A stretch of DNA of 64,000 bases, taken from the NCBI RefSeq assembly GCF_021155775.2, contig NC_060232.1:16280251-16344250 (forward strand), written 5' to 3'. Numbering within the stretch: position 1 is the first letter of the stretch; the number at the start of each line of letters is the position of its first letter. The notes beneath the pieces were generated by a model, which did no database searches, was not told the origin of the DNA, and saw only the letters and a program-made list of their open reading frames with translations. This document shows, piece by piece, positions 20,700-30,413 of the stretch. The translations under genes and the position numbers were made by a program. The stretch comes from Neodiprion pinetum (lineage: Eukaryota; Arthropoda; Insecta; Hymenoptera; Diprionidae).

Positions 20700-22087
20700 C
20701 TACTCCGTCTTCGCCAATTATAAGAGTTTGAATTCGAGCCTTGCATCGGTTCTCTACTAATTTTTTTAATTAGAAAACAATGATTGGCGTCGTGACCTAT
20801 TTTTTTACAAAATATACAGGTCAAGCCAGTTTGACTCGTCATGACCGCGTTCTTATTTACACGCTTGTTTTGTTGGTTTTGAAAAGAACCTCGATTTCTT
20901 GGTTTAAAATTACTATTGTTATTTTTATTTCTATAATTTTGAGGTTTTGACTCCTCCGAGTGTTCAAAACTTCGTCTTTCTGAGGTGTTTTCGGACACCT
21001 CAATCCGACGAAGCCTGCTCGTCCCAAAATATTGTTTCCTCATTGCCTCCACCTCAAGGGCTTTGGCCGTTGCCTCCCGCAGAGAAGTGAGGCCCGTTGT
21101 TCCAACGGCCATTTTAATTTCTGGATCACTAATTGCGTTTAAAAAGGCTTGAGTCGCTAATAAATTACGAGACGGCTCGTAATCTGGCAATGCTACACGT
21201 AAAAGCCGTTCTATATCCTGGCTAAGAGACGCGAGGTCTTCGTCTCGTCCTTGTCTTCTCGTCTGTAATTGAGCCGTGTACAGTTTCGTCAAGTGGTCAT
21301 TTCCGTATCTCAACTTTAGTGCAGAGCTAAGTTTCTCATAATCGGAAATTTCTTCCTCAGACAATGCCGTTAAAACATTCAGAGCCGGCGTCCGAAGACA
21401 AGAGGCAAGGCTGTGGGCCCTCATGGCGGAGTCCCACTGATTATGCTTTGCAATAGTGTTAAATTGACGTTCATACTCTGCCTATGGAATCTTTCCATCA
21501 AAAATTGGCGGTTTCAAAGGACAAAAGGGTTTCTCATAAATCTGAGAAGTAAGCCCAGGAAGTCTCGAATTATTTAATTGACTCAAATGAGAGTATTGAG
21601 GCTGAACCTGAGACAGAGGCTCGGAAAAATCAACCTCATTATTTACTCTGTTTCTACAAACTGGGGATTCAACTACTCCCCTAATAAAAGGCACAGACCT
21701 TGAATCTCGAACATCCTGGATTTGTCCTGGATGTCGGATCTCTTGAACAACGGGAACAGGAACAGGCAAAGGAACAGGAGAGGGAACAGGAGTAGCGACT
21801 CTAGAACCTTGTGGTGTAACAGCCGGTCCTCCAGCGCCACTCATTTGATGAACGGATTGAAGGGCCGCCACAGTCGTCCGAAGAAGGTCTTGAAGATTAG
21901 TTTCTGAACGCTCGCGAGCCTCTTGTTGCTCTTGAAGCAGCTGGATTAGTTGTTGCTGTTGTTGAGCAGCAGTTTCTTGTTGTTGTGTCAAGATCTTCAG
22001 TAGATCAAGCTGAGAGACCGCTGAAGGAGTTAAAAGGGGGTCCACTGAAGGTGATAAAATTTCTTCTGGAATCCTCGGGTTTTCCAT
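20651..22087 (-). pseudogene. gag: Gag of the gag-only element, one in-frame TAG
   Basis: The frame opens at 22087 (MENPRIPEEILSP), contains a Gln-rich coiled-coil-like stretch (QQQETAAQQQQQLIQLLQEQ) and a Pro/Val repeat (PVPSPVPLPVPVPVV). It meets TAG at 21482-21484 after FDGKIP and continues in the same frame through a Gypsy-type capsid region (ALNVLTALSEEEISDYEKL ... LYTAQLQTRRQ) to one CCHC knuckle (CIFCKKIGHDANHC). It ends at 20651 within the 3' LTR. The TAG probably replaced Trp. About 478 codons in total. Confidence 0.87.
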
Positions 22088-22189
22088 GAGAGAAGATCTC
22101 CACTTTCCCTTCGACTTAAGCGCGTCGTACGACTACTGCTCATTGTTTATTACACGCACTGAATCGACTCAATTAAAAAGAAACTCAAG

Positions 22190-22207
22190 ATCCCACTTCT
22201 GACACCA
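22190..22207 (-). promoter_or_regulatory. Primer-binding site, tRNA-Leu type
   Basis: On the minus strand TGGTGTCAGAAGTGGGAT begins two bases inside the 5' LTR edge, an 18-base match to the complement of an insect tRNA-Leu 3' end including CCA (tRNA identity from memory). Confidence 0.8.
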
Positions 22208-22209
22208 AA

Positions 22210-22487
22210 TGTAACGTTCTTGACGTTACGTTAATAAAATATGGATCCGCGAGTTTACTTATTAAGTCAAAGAAATCAAGAGCGTGAATAAAATATTGTA
22301 AAAATGCTTTTAATGCGTAATATGTGTTTCTTGTTTAAAGTCTGAAACAAGACTGTTTTTACAATAATGTTGGTTGGCGCAGCAACCTTATTCTTTTTAA
22401 AGACATAAGAGGTTTATAAACGTCTTTTATCTATGCTGACTACTAGATCATTAAAGAGGGGGCAAAACGGGTGATTTCACCCTTTGT

Positions 22488-22491
<4 letters not shown>
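22210..22491 (-). repeat. Gag-only element 5' LTR
   Basis: 282-bp direct repeat of 20418-20699, followed on the right by ATAT and a TA microsatellite. Confidence 0.93.

Positions 22492-22535
<44 letters not shown>
22492..22535. repeat. (TA)n microsatellite
   Basis: About 40 bp of TA between the gag-only element and the mitochondrial insert. Confidence 0.95.
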
Positions 22536-22561
22536 ATGTATATATATAATTTACTATTTTA

Positions 22562-22843
22562 ATAGATTTTTGTTATTCAGTTTATTTTATATTTTCAATT
22601 AGATTTTTAAGTTTAAGATTAAATCGGTTTCATTTATTGATAGTTTTATCAAGAATTGAATTTATTATTTCAATATTATATTCAATATTAATTTCATTTT
22701 TGAATATGTATATATTACAGATGTATTTCATTATAATTTTTTTAATTTTTAGAGTTTGTGAGGGGGTTTTGGGTTTATCTATTTTGATTTATATAATTCG
22801 ATCACATGGTCATGATTATTTTCAAGTTTTGAATATTTTTTAA
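22562..22843 (+). pseudogene. nd4l: Nuclear mitochondrial copy of ND4L
   Basis: Read with the invertebrate mitochondrial code, a 93-codon frame opens at ATA 22562 and ends in TAA at 22841-22843. The C-terminal part is diagnostic: VCEGVLGLSILIYIIRSHGHDYF. ND4L is a membrane subunit of NADH dehydrogenase (complex I). Length is normal for insects. The stop overlaps the ATG of ND4, and the ND4L-then-ND4 order is the one on the insect minor coding strand. As nuclear DNA it is not expected to be expressed. Confidence 0.9.
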
Positions 22844-23935
22844 TGATAAAGTTTTATTTTTATTTATTATTTTTAATTACAATTTTTAAGGATAATTTTT
22901 AATTTTTTAAGTTTAATTCTTCTTTTCTAAATTCTTTTTATATTTTCTGGAAATTATAGATTTGAATTTAAGAGCATAAATATTTTTTTAGGGTGTGATA
23001 ATTTATTGTTTGGGTTAGTTTTATTAACTTTATGAATCGGAGCATTAATAATTATATCAAGGTATTTTATTTATGAATTAAAGATTTATTTGAAATATTT
23101 TATTCTATTAATATTTTTTTTTAATTTTATTTTTATTTTTGACATTTACTGTAAATAATTTATTTTTATTTTATCTTTTTTTGAATGTAGTTTGATTCCT
23201 ACTTTTTGTTTAATTTTAGGATGAGGTAATCAATTGGATCGGGTTCAAGCAGGTATTCATTTATTATTTTACACTTTATTTGCTTCTTTACCTTTATTAT
23301 TAAGAATTATTTATTTATTTTTCGAATTTAAAAATTTAAATCATATTTTTTCTGTGGAAAATTGATTTCAAGTTTATTCTTTTTATTTATTTGTATTTTT
23401 AATTTTTGGTTTTTTAGTAAAGTTACCTATTTTTTTTATACATTTATGGTTGCCTAAAGCTCATCTAGAAGCTCCTGTTTGTGGTTCAATGGTTTTAGCT
23501 GCTATTATATTGAAGTTAGGGGGGTATGGTTTATTGCGAGTTTATTTATATTTAATTAATATGGGGATTTTTTTAAATGTTCATTCAATTGTTTTGAGAA
23601 TAATAGGAGGAATTTATATTAGTTTAATTAGAATATTTCAAGTTGATTTAAAATCTTTAATTGCTTATTCTTCAATTGCTCATATTAATAATATTATCTG
23701 GTTTATTAACTTTAATAAGATGAGGAATTTATGGTTCTTATTTATTATTAATTTCTCATGGTTTATGTTCTTCGGGTTTATTTTGTTTAGTAAATATTAT
23801 TTATGAGCGTTTGAGAAGTCGAAGATTATTTATTAATAAGGGTTCAATAAATTATGTGCCTAGAATATGTTTATGATGATTTTTATTATGTTCTTCAGAT
23901 ATAGCAGCTCCTCCGTCTTTGAATTCGAGCCAATA
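22843..23935 (+). pseudogene. nd4: Nuclear mitochondrial copy of ND4, frameshifted
   Basis: ATG at 22843 overlaps the ND4L stop. The mitochondrial-code frame is broken near 22900. From about 23220 it clearly reads ND4: GWGNQLDRVQAGIHLLFYTLF, LPKAHLEAPVCGSMVLAAIILKLGGYGLL (shown in parts at 23450-23535) and LKSLIAYSSIAHI. A second frameshift near 23800 moves the tail into another frame, where INKG and AAPPSLN follow. TGA is used as Trp several times. It ends abruptly near 23935 at satellite sequence, about 30-60 codons short of a full ND4. Confidence 0.93.
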
Positions 23936-24108
23936 ATTAAAAACTATATAGGATTTTTTAAATAATCATATTCATTTTTAATGAATTCAATTGATGTGAA
24001 GAAAATTTTTTTTTTAAATTTCTCTTTTTTTAAAAGTGAATTAAACATTATAATATATATACGTACATATATATATTATATATGTATGTATATATATATA
24101 TGGTATAT
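23936..24108 (-). repeat. Satellite fragment and TA-rich repeat
   Basis: Reverse-strand piece of the ~490-bp satellite, then imperfect TA/TG alternation ending in TATAT, the target duplication of the BEL element. Confidence 0.75.
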
Positions 24109-24706
24109 TGTTAAAGCGAGTAACAATAGAGGAATTCGGGATCTGGTCTGATACAGTTTGTCACAATAAAAAGAGAAAAATAAAAAAAACTGCGCGCACT
24201 GAATTTGGCAAAAAACAAAAAAATTATAATGATATTTATTGTACACTATATACAGTTAGCGAATTACCCGAATAAATACAATGCCAAGAGTAACACGTGG
24301 CAGCGAATGCACCCAAAACACAATTAATTAAATAATTGATTTAAAGCGAATTTACACACAGTAATTTTGGTTAACAGAAGCCAAGCAATTAGAAAAATTA
24401 GCTGAGAGAAGAACACGAGGTGAACTTGAGGTAGCCGAAAGAAGAATAATGGCGGAAACCGTTAGAAAACGAATCTTCTTCCCCGTGAGGAAGACTAAGC
24501 ATGTCCCATAGCTAAGAGCCAATCAGAAAATTCATAGCGAATGACGTCAGAGAATAGCGAAATGCGCAAGTGTCAGTGAATTTGAACTAGAGATTCATTG
24601 ATTGGCTATCGATTGTCGGGTGATCTGTGCTCTGCTTAGTGCTGCCTTCTTGCTGCGGGTAAGCCGAACTTCGCTTCGCCCGGGCAGTTTGGGTGTTGAC
24701 TGAACA
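24109..24706 (-). repeat. BEL 3' LTR
   Basis: 598-bp direct repeat of 28596-29193 (TGTTAAAGCG...GACTGAACA). The last ~110 bases of pol are encoded inside it. Confidence 0.95.
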
Positions 24707-27700
24707 TTCTCCCCCGGGTTGACGGCTGAGACGTCAAGATCTTCAATGGGCAGAACACATAGTTTCGCAATTGGTCGGGTCAATTCCGTGGTAGCTGTCT
24801 TCAGTGTCACTACGCGGGTATGTCCGTCCTTCCCTGGGTGGATAGCGATTACCCTAGCGAGTGGCCATTTGGTAGGTGGGAACCGCTCATCTGTGAGGAG
24901 CACCAGAGAGCCAACTTTGATGTCGTTGGACGCCCGATGCCATTTGGAGATGCCCTGATGACGTTGAAGCACTTCGTTGCTCCAACGTCTCCAAAACTGT
25001 TGCAACAGTTGCTGTAGCAACTTGTACCCAGTTAGCGTCGATTCCGTTGTTGAAGGTAGCGAAGGTTCCGGAACAGCGGTGAGTGGTTCTCCAATGAGGA
25101 AGTGACCTGGAGTTAGTGGTTCCAGGTCGGCAGGATCTTCCGAGAGTGGGGCGAGAGGCCGAGAATTTACCACGGCTTCGATCTGTGTCAACACCGTAGT
25201 GAGCTGCTCGTAAGTCATCAGATGCTCTCCGATAGTTCTTGTGAGATGGAATTTGATAGACTTGACGGCAGCTTCCCATTTACCTCCAAAGTGCGGAGCT
25301 CCAGGCGGATTGAACTTCCAGGTTGTGCCATCTGTAGCCAGTAAATGTGAAAGTTCTCCCAGTGATTTTGATCCTGATGCGAATTCAGCCCTTAGAGTTG
25401 CATCTGCACCCACAAAGTTTGTACCACAGTCCGAATAAATGGTGTGGCAGACGCCCCGGCGACTTGCGAACCTCCGATACGCTGCGATGAATGCGCCTGT
25501 AGAGTAGTCCGTGACGAGTTCCAGATGTATAGCGGAGGTCGTGAAGCACACGAAAACTGCAATCCACCCCTTGTAAGTTTTCGCTCCACGACCCTGGAAG
25601 GTTTTCAGAGTGACTGGCCCAGCGTAGTCTAATCCTGTATGTAGAAACGCTCGTGCGGGAGTCACTCTAGAGGGGGGCAGTTGTCCCATCAATTGCTGTG
25701 CTCGAACACCTCGGTGTCTAGCACAGACTACGCAGCGTAAGATGTGAGATCTGACTGGTACGCGGCCACCAATAATCCAGTAGGATTGGCGTAACGCAGC
25801 CAGAGTCAATTGCGTTCCCCCGTGAAAGTTCCGTTTGTGTGCATGATCGATGAGGAGTGACGTCAGCAGTGAGTATCTAGGCAGAATCGCTGGATTTTTC
25901 TGCTGACTGTCCAATAGCGAATTTTTCAAGCGGCCACCGACTCTCAAAATTCCGTGATAGTCGACAAAGGGGGTCAGCTTGGCGAGTGGGTGATTTTTTG
26001 GTAGGAATCCCCCGTCAGAAAGCAGCTTGAGTTCCGATGAGAAGTACTGGCCTTGTGTATATTTGACCAGTAGCCATTTTGCGGGTTCCAGGTCTCCAGC
26101 AGATAGCGGGGTGGCTAGTGAGGACTGTGGCACCCTTTTCATTCGGCTGATGGCACGTAGACAGATTCCAAGCGTTCGAACCAGCGAAACCCAGCGAGAA
26201 AAGCGTTCTAAGAGAATTTGCAGAGGATGTGAATCTGTTTTAGCGAATGTCATGAAGGTTAGACCTGGTCTCTCTTCCTGATGAGTTGCGGTCGTAGCAG
26301 GTGGTTCAATAGTTGGCCAGTTTTCTTGGGACAAACTGAGCCATTTTGGACCCGACCACCAAAGCGGGTGTTTCAGCAGTTTGCCAACTGACAGTCCTCG
26401 CGAAGCACAGTCAGCTGGATTACTTTTCCCAGCGATAAAGGTCCAGCGGCTTCCAGGAAGAGTGTCTTGTATTTTCGCAACCCTGTTGCGTACGTAAGTT
26501 TTCCAGCGAGAGGGTTGACTTTGTATCCAAGCGAGGGTTACTGCAGAGTCAGTCCACAAATAGATTGGTATTTGCTCCAAGTTAAGTGTTTTTCGCACGT
26601 AGAGAGTAAGTCTGGTGAGAAGTACGGCAGCGTTCAACTCCAAACGTGGAATTGTGAGTGGTTTCAGAGGGGCTACTTGAGTTTTGGAGCATAAAAGTGC
26701 AACTGACGAATTCCCCTGAAGATCCGTCACCTTCAGGTAGACCACCGCAGCCATAGCGAGTTGGGATGCGTCTGAGAACCCGTGGAGCTCTGCAGACACA
26801 TTCTCCTTGAGATTAATCCATCTGTTTACCCGGAGGTTAGCAAGGTTGGTGAGGTCCGCTCGAAATACCGTCCACTTGTGGAGTTGTGTCGGAGCCAATT
26901 GATCATCCCAGCCCAGTTTTTCAAGCCAGAGTTCTTGCATGATCACCTTGGCTTTGATGATGATCGGAGCGAGGAAACCGAGAGGATCATACAGACGAGC
27001 AATTTCAGACAAGATTGCCCGTTTTGTTGCTGGAGGATCTTCAGCCAAGTGATAGTTGAACTGGAATACATCGTGGTGAGGATTCCAGCCAACTCCGAGG
27101 ACCTTCACCGTAGTATCTCCGATTTCCCGTAGCGAGTTCACTGGTTGATCGTTTGGTGACATTGTAGCGAGTAACCGAGCGCTGTTACTTGACCATTTTG
27201 TTAATGGGAAGCATCCAGCTGCACAGAGTTCCCTGGTTTGTTTAGCGATTGCAATCGCTTCCGTCTCTGTGTCAGCTCCCCCGTAGATGTCATCTACGTA
27301 GCGGGTTTCAGTCATTGGAGCTACTGCCAGCGGGTATTTGGATCCTTCGTCCTCTACTAGTTGCAGTAGAGTCCTGACAGCAAGATAAGGAGCACAAGTT
27401 GTGCCGTATGTGACCGTAGTGAGGGTGTACGCTTGCTGAGAATTGTCCTTGGTCTTCCAGAGGATGGACTGTAACGGCCAGTCCTTCGGATCTATGTCAA
27501 TTTGCCGAAACATCTTTGTGATGTCGGATCCAAAAAGTATTGGAAACCGACGAATGCGGAGTAGTACATCGCAGATGTCTACTTGTATTTTTGGCCCAAC
27601 GTGTAAGATCCCATTCAGCGAAACTCCTGATGAGGTGTTGCATGATCCATTGAACACTACTCTGAGCTTTGTAGTAGTGCTCTGTTCCTTGAGGACACCG

Positions 27701-27915
27701 TGATGAGGTAGGAAGCAATGTTGTTCCGGTAGATCTGCCATAGAAATGTGTTTCATGTGACCCATGTTCTCGTACTCAGACATAAAGTTGTGGTAGAGGT
27801 CACTGTAAGTAGTGTCCGTGCTCATCCGTTTCAAAACCCGACGCAGTGAAAATTGTGCGGATCTCAGTGAATTCCCAAGTGCTTCTACCTTGTCCTTGAG
27901 TGGCAAGTGCACCAC
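24595..27915 (-). CDS. pol: BEL/Pao pol: reverse transcriptase, RNase H, integrase
   Basis: An uninterrupted 1,106-codon frame. In order: reverse transcriptase with KLRVVFNGSC, DITKMFRQI and the catalytic ETRYVDDIYGG box; a BEL-specific domain; RNase H-like motifs GFSDASQLAMAA and LWTDSAVTLAWI; integrase with the zinc-binding H...H...CVVCARHRG, catalytic Asp in HTGLDYAGP, Asp in IYSDCGTNF and Glu in GGKWEAAVKS; and the C-terminal domain typical of BEL integrases (PLTPGHFLIG, later GSLVLLTDE). The stop is inside the 3' LTR. The true upstream codons (THYRHPNGRYV) lie left of the first Met, so this is the remainder of a longer polyprotein. Confidence 0.93.
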   Translation of the reverse strand: MVHLPLKDKVEALGNSLRSAQFSLRRVLKRMSTDTTYSDLYHNFMSEYENMGHMKHISMADLPEQHCFLPHHGVLKEQSTTTKLRVVFNGSCNTSSGVSLNGILHVGPKIQVDICDVLLRIRRFPILFGSDITKMFRQIDIDPKDWPLQSILWKTKDNSQQAYTLTTVTYGTTCAPYLAVRTLLQLVEDEGSKYPLAVAPMTETRYVDDIYGGADTETEAIAIAKQTRELCAAGCFPLTKWSSNSARLLATMSPNDQPVNSLREIGDTTVKVLGVGWNPHHDVFQFNYHLAEDPPATKRAILSEIARLYDPLGFLAPIIIKAKVIMQELWLEKLGWDDQLAPTQLHKWTVFRADLTNLANLRVNRWINLKENVSAELHGFSDASQLAMAAVVYLKVTDLQGNSSVALLCSKTQVAPLKPLTIPRLELNAAVLLTRLTLYVRKTLNLEQIPIYLWTDSAVTLAWIQSQPSRWKTYVRNRVAKIQDTLPGSRWTFIAGKSNPADCASRGLSVGKLLKHPLWWSGPKWLSLSQENWPTIEPPATTATHQEERPGLTFMTFAKTDSHPLQILLERFSRWVSLVRTLGICLRAISRMKRVPQSSLATPLSAGDLEPAKWLLVKYTQGQYFSSELKLLSDGGFLPKNHPLAKLTPFVDYHGILRVGGRLKNSLLDSQQKNPAILPRYSLLTSLLIDHAHKRNFHGGTQLTLAALRQSYWIIGGRVPVRSHILRCVVCARHRGVRAQQLMGQLPPSRVTPARAFLHTGLDYAGPVTLKTFQGRGAKTYKGWIAVFVCFTTSAIHLELVTDYSTGAFIAAYRRFASRRGVCHTIYSDCGTNFVGADATLRAEFASGSKSLGELSHLLATDGTTWKFNPPGAPHFGGKWEAAVKSIKFHLTRTIGEHLMTYEQLTTVLTQIEAVVNSRPLAPLSEDPADLEPLTPGHFLIGEPLTAVPEPSLPSTTESTLTGYKLLQQLLQQFWRRWSNEVLQRHQGISKWHRASNDIKVGSLVLLTDERFPPTKWPLARVIAIHPGKDGHTRVVTLKTATTELTRPIAKLCVLPIEDLDVSAVNPGENVQSTPKLPGRSEVRLTRSKKAALSRAQITRQSIANQ

Positions 27916-28325
27916 GTAACGCCCATTTGGGTGACGATAATGTGTGGTAGTTTTATGTGAGGCAATTTAGTAGAGGATGGCCCAGTCGCGAAAAATTGTG
28001 TAGCATCTGCATGCCTAGGTGTCGCCTCTGCCTTCAGGGAGTTCACCTTGGCCTCCAAGCGGGTCTGCAGGCTCCCGTACAGCGTTGCACCACGTTGATA
28101 GACCTGAGCGGTGTGGTACTCATGTTCGAGCACTTCTTCGTGCTCCTCGTAAATGCGTTCGTGCAAGGCCTCAATACGGTCGACGGTTCTATTGACTAAA
28201 GCCAACTGGGCCATGGCTTGCTCGAGAGACATCGCCTGAAGTGCCTCAGGCGTGAGTCTTTGATCAATGTTGGCCAGAGAATCAACCCGGTCCTGCTGCA
28301 GCGCAGCCTTGTTGTTGAGAGACAT
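27885..28325 (-). pseudogene. gag: BEL gag N-terminus, truncated by internal deletion
   Basis: ATG at 28325 (MSLNNKAALQQDRVDSL) starts a helical, coiled-coil-like gag N-terminus rich in Glu, Ala and Leu. After ATGPSSTKLPHIK near 27955 the reading passes out of frame into the pol sequence beginning THYRHPNGRYV. The deletion junction lies at about 27940-27960 with a short repeated KLPHI, which hints at microhomology. About 30 codons overlap with the pol frame. Confidence 0.8.
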
Positions 28326-28575
28326 GATGCGAATAACAGTGCTGGTGACCCGGAACTAAGTTTTCGGTCAAATGATACGGAAAAGTTCTATGTACCGGTG
28401 TACACTGACCGCCAAAGGCGACACCCGATGTGTCCAGCGATGCCTTTGACACTTAGCTTTTCACCAGATTGGCACTGCACAGCGAATACACCAAATGCTG
28501 AACACGAATTGTTAACGTGAGAAATAACCCAGAGAATAAGCCAAGCACAATTCTATTGTGACCAAACCAGCACCG
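28326..28575 (-). other. BEL untranslated leader
   Basis: About 250 bp between the primer site and the gag ATG; no frame of interest. Confidence 0.6.
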
Positions 28576-28593
28576 ATCCGGCTCGAAGGACCA
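28576..28593 (-). promoter_or_regulatory. BEL primer-binding site, tRNA-Tyr
   Basis: On the minus strand TGGTCCTTCGAGCCGGAT starts two bases after the LTR; it complements the 3' end of insect tRNA-Tyr (acceptor TCGAAGGA plus CCA). Confidence 0.8.
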
Positions 28594-28595
28594 AA

Positions 28596-29189
28596 TGTTA
28601 AAGCGAGTAACAATAGAGGAATTCGGGATCTGGTCTGATACAGTTTGTCACAATAAAAAGAGAAAAATAAAAAAAACTGCGCGCACTGAATTTGGCAAAA
28701 AACAAAAAAATTATAATGATATTTATTGTACACTATATACAGTTAGCGAATTACCCGAATAAATACAATGCCAAGAGTAACACGTGGCAGCGAATGCACC
28801 CAAAACACAATTAATTAAATAATTGATTTAAAGCGAATTTACACACAGTAATTTTGGTTAACAGAAGCCAAGCAATTAGAAAAATTAGCTGAGAGAAGAA
28901 CACGAGGTGAACTTGAGGTAGCCGAAAGAAGAATAATGGCGGAAACCGTTAGAAAACGAATCTTCTTCCCCGTGAGGAAGACTAAGCATGTCCCATAGCT
29001 AAGAGCCAATCAGAAAATTCATAGCGAATGACGTCAGAGAATAGCGAAATGCGCAAGTGTCAGTGAATTTGAACTAGAGATTCATTGATTGGCTATCGAT
29101 TGTCGGGTGATCTGTGCTCTGCTTAGTGCTGCCTTCTTGCTGCGGGTAAGCCGAACTTCGCTTCGCCCGGGCAGTTTGGGTGTTGACTG

Positions 29190-29193
<4 letters not shown>
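28596..29193 (-). repeat. BEL 5' LTR
   Basis: 598-bp direct repeat of 24109-24706; followed by TATAT and a TA microsatellite. Confidence 0.95.
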
Positions 29194-29224
<31 letters not shown>

Positions 29225-29276
29225 CATTAATATAATTGAATAGAAAATACATTTATTTATATATATATATATATAT
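29194..29276. repeat. TA microsatellite and satellite scrap
   Basis: Two TA runs separated by about 40 bp of AT-rich sequence, ending in ATAT before the split LTR-like element. Confidence 0.8.
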
Positions 29277-29392
29277 TGTGACGTGGTATTTCGTACCCCG
29301 TCACTTTGTTTAATTATCGCATTCCCCTAGGTGCAGATATCGCTAAAAGTAACGAAGGCACGTCTGAGGCCAATACTCCAAAAATGAACGAC
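29277..29392 (+). mobile_element. Left part of split LTR-like element
   Basis: Starts TGTGACGTGG after ATAT and ends with AACGAC, the target duplicated by the Polinton. Continues at 43353. Confidence 0.65.
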
Positions 29393-29568
29393 AGTAGTGT
29401 ATATATGAGAGTTCTAACTCAAAGATGGCGGCGCTCCCCCCTAGTTCCCCCCTAGCTCCCCCCTAGCCCCCCCCCCCCCCCCCCCCGACCACCGGACTCA
29501 CGGCGCACCCTCTCTCACCCCCCCCCCCCCCCCCCCGGTCATTTTCGGTGGCTATTTTCATAGGATTT

Positions 29569-29648
<80 letters not shown>

Positions 29649-29866
29649 AATTCCTGTCGAGACTTGTTTGTCGCCGGAAAGCCGCACATAAATCAGATAA
29701 GGTAAGAACCCGCTAGATCTATTGAAAAAATTCCAGGAAATTGCTCTTTGAGATGGTGCCGACAATGAACTTAAACCAGTCTGGGGCAGTGGTCCCCATA
29801 AAAATTCCTCGCACAATATGCGTGTCGAGACTTGTCCAATGGAAAAATTGTAGTGGGGGTGGGTGG

Positions 29867-29876
29867 TATATAAAGC
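29867..29876 (+). promoter_or_regulatory. TATA box of the 104-codon gene (left copy)
   Basis: TATATAAAGC, 84 bases before the ATG at 29960. The mirror copy is at 42855-42864. Confidence 0.6.
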
Positions 29877-29959
29877 GTACGTCTATCGTGATCGTCACTC
29901 TGTTCTCATCGTATTCTCATTGTGAACTGTTCTCGCTCGTGAAATAACCTTGAAACGCG

Positions 29960-30274
29960 ATGGATCTAGCAAAAGTTAACCACGTCAGCCGCCTGGAGAA
30001 TCTGCCAACCAAGAAGATGTCGGAACTCGAAATTGGGAGAGTGTATGACGTCATCGGGTTACGACTGGTCAAAACAAAATTCGGGGTAAGTGTTTTGGCG
30101 ACAATCGATGGAGAATATAACGTCTTCTTACCACCGAGAATCGCAAGAGTTCTACAAGAAGATTCCAGTCAGCTGACTGAAATGTGTAGCATGGCCGGAG
30201 AAAATCGTCTGCAAATGAAATACCTTGGTGGAGAATTCAACAAGTTCGAATTTTCATGCAGTTATGCGCCTTAA
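29960..30274 (+). CDS. Polinton small protein, 104 aa (left TIR copy), possible OB-fold/ssDNA-binding type
   Basis: Complete frame from ATG to TAA. The protein starts MDLAKVNHVSRLENLP, then LEIGRVYDVIGLRLVKTKFG, VLATIDGEYNVFLPPRIARVL, and ends with a YLGGEFNKFEFSC strand. The pattern of a short linker, 'Y-x-V' strand, KTKFG turn and VFLPPR strand looks like a small beta-barrel, and similar short proteins accompany arthropod Polinton-like polymerases. A role in binding single-stranded DNA during replication is a guess. It has its own TATA box. The right copy differs at two residues. Confidence 0.72.
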   Translation: MDLAKVNHVSRLENLPTKKMSELEIGRVYDVIGLRLVKTKFGVSVLATIDGEYNVFLPPRIARVLQEDSSQLTEMCSMAGENRLQMKYLGGEFNKFEFSCSYAP

Positions 30275-30379
30275 ATGAACTATACGATCCCCCTCTACTT
30301 CCACAAAATTCATCCACGAGGGGGTAAAAGCGGGTGTGCTGGAGATGGAATAGTCAGTCTTCCACATACAATCCGTCAG

Positions 30380-30388
30380 TATATAATC
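30380..30388 (+). promoter_or_regulatory. TATA box of the 282-codon gene (left copy)
   Basis: TATATAATC, 34 bases before the ATG at 30414, implying a very short leader. Mirror copy at 42343-42351. Confidence 0.6.
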
Positions 30389-30413
30389 GAGCGCAACATT
30401 CCCACTCCTCAAC

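Larger units (their letters stand above)
20418..22491 (-). mobile_element. Gag-only LTR retroelement
   Basis: LTRs of 282 bp (20418-20699 and 22210-22491, TGTAACG...TTTGTAACA) differ at about six positions by eye. A 4-bp ATAT duplication flanks them. The 1.5-kb interior encodes only gag: no protease, reverse transcriptase or integrase is present, and there is no space for them. It has an intact primer site. Such an element must be copied by the pol of another LTR element. Confidence 0.9.
24109..29193 (-). mobile_element. BEL/Pao LTR retrotransposon, internally deleted
   Basis: 598-bp LTRs (24109-24706 and 28596-29193) look identical by eye, so insertion is recent. A TATAT duplication flanks them. 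The interior encodes the start of gag joined directly to pol, then BEL-type reverse transcriptase, RNase H and integrase in one frame. The rest of gag, its zinc knuckles and the protease are deleted. It could only move with help from a complete relative. Confidence 0.93.

Noticed and set aside
26782..27132. Plus-strand frames opposite the BEL pol
   Set aside because: Antisense shadows; the minus-strand frame has all catalytic motifs.
29463..29947. Open frames across the CA/TG and poly-C tracts at both Polinton ends
   Set aside because: Composed of Cys-Val or Gly runs from microsatellites; the 68-codon frame at 29741-29947 spans the TATA box of the real gene.
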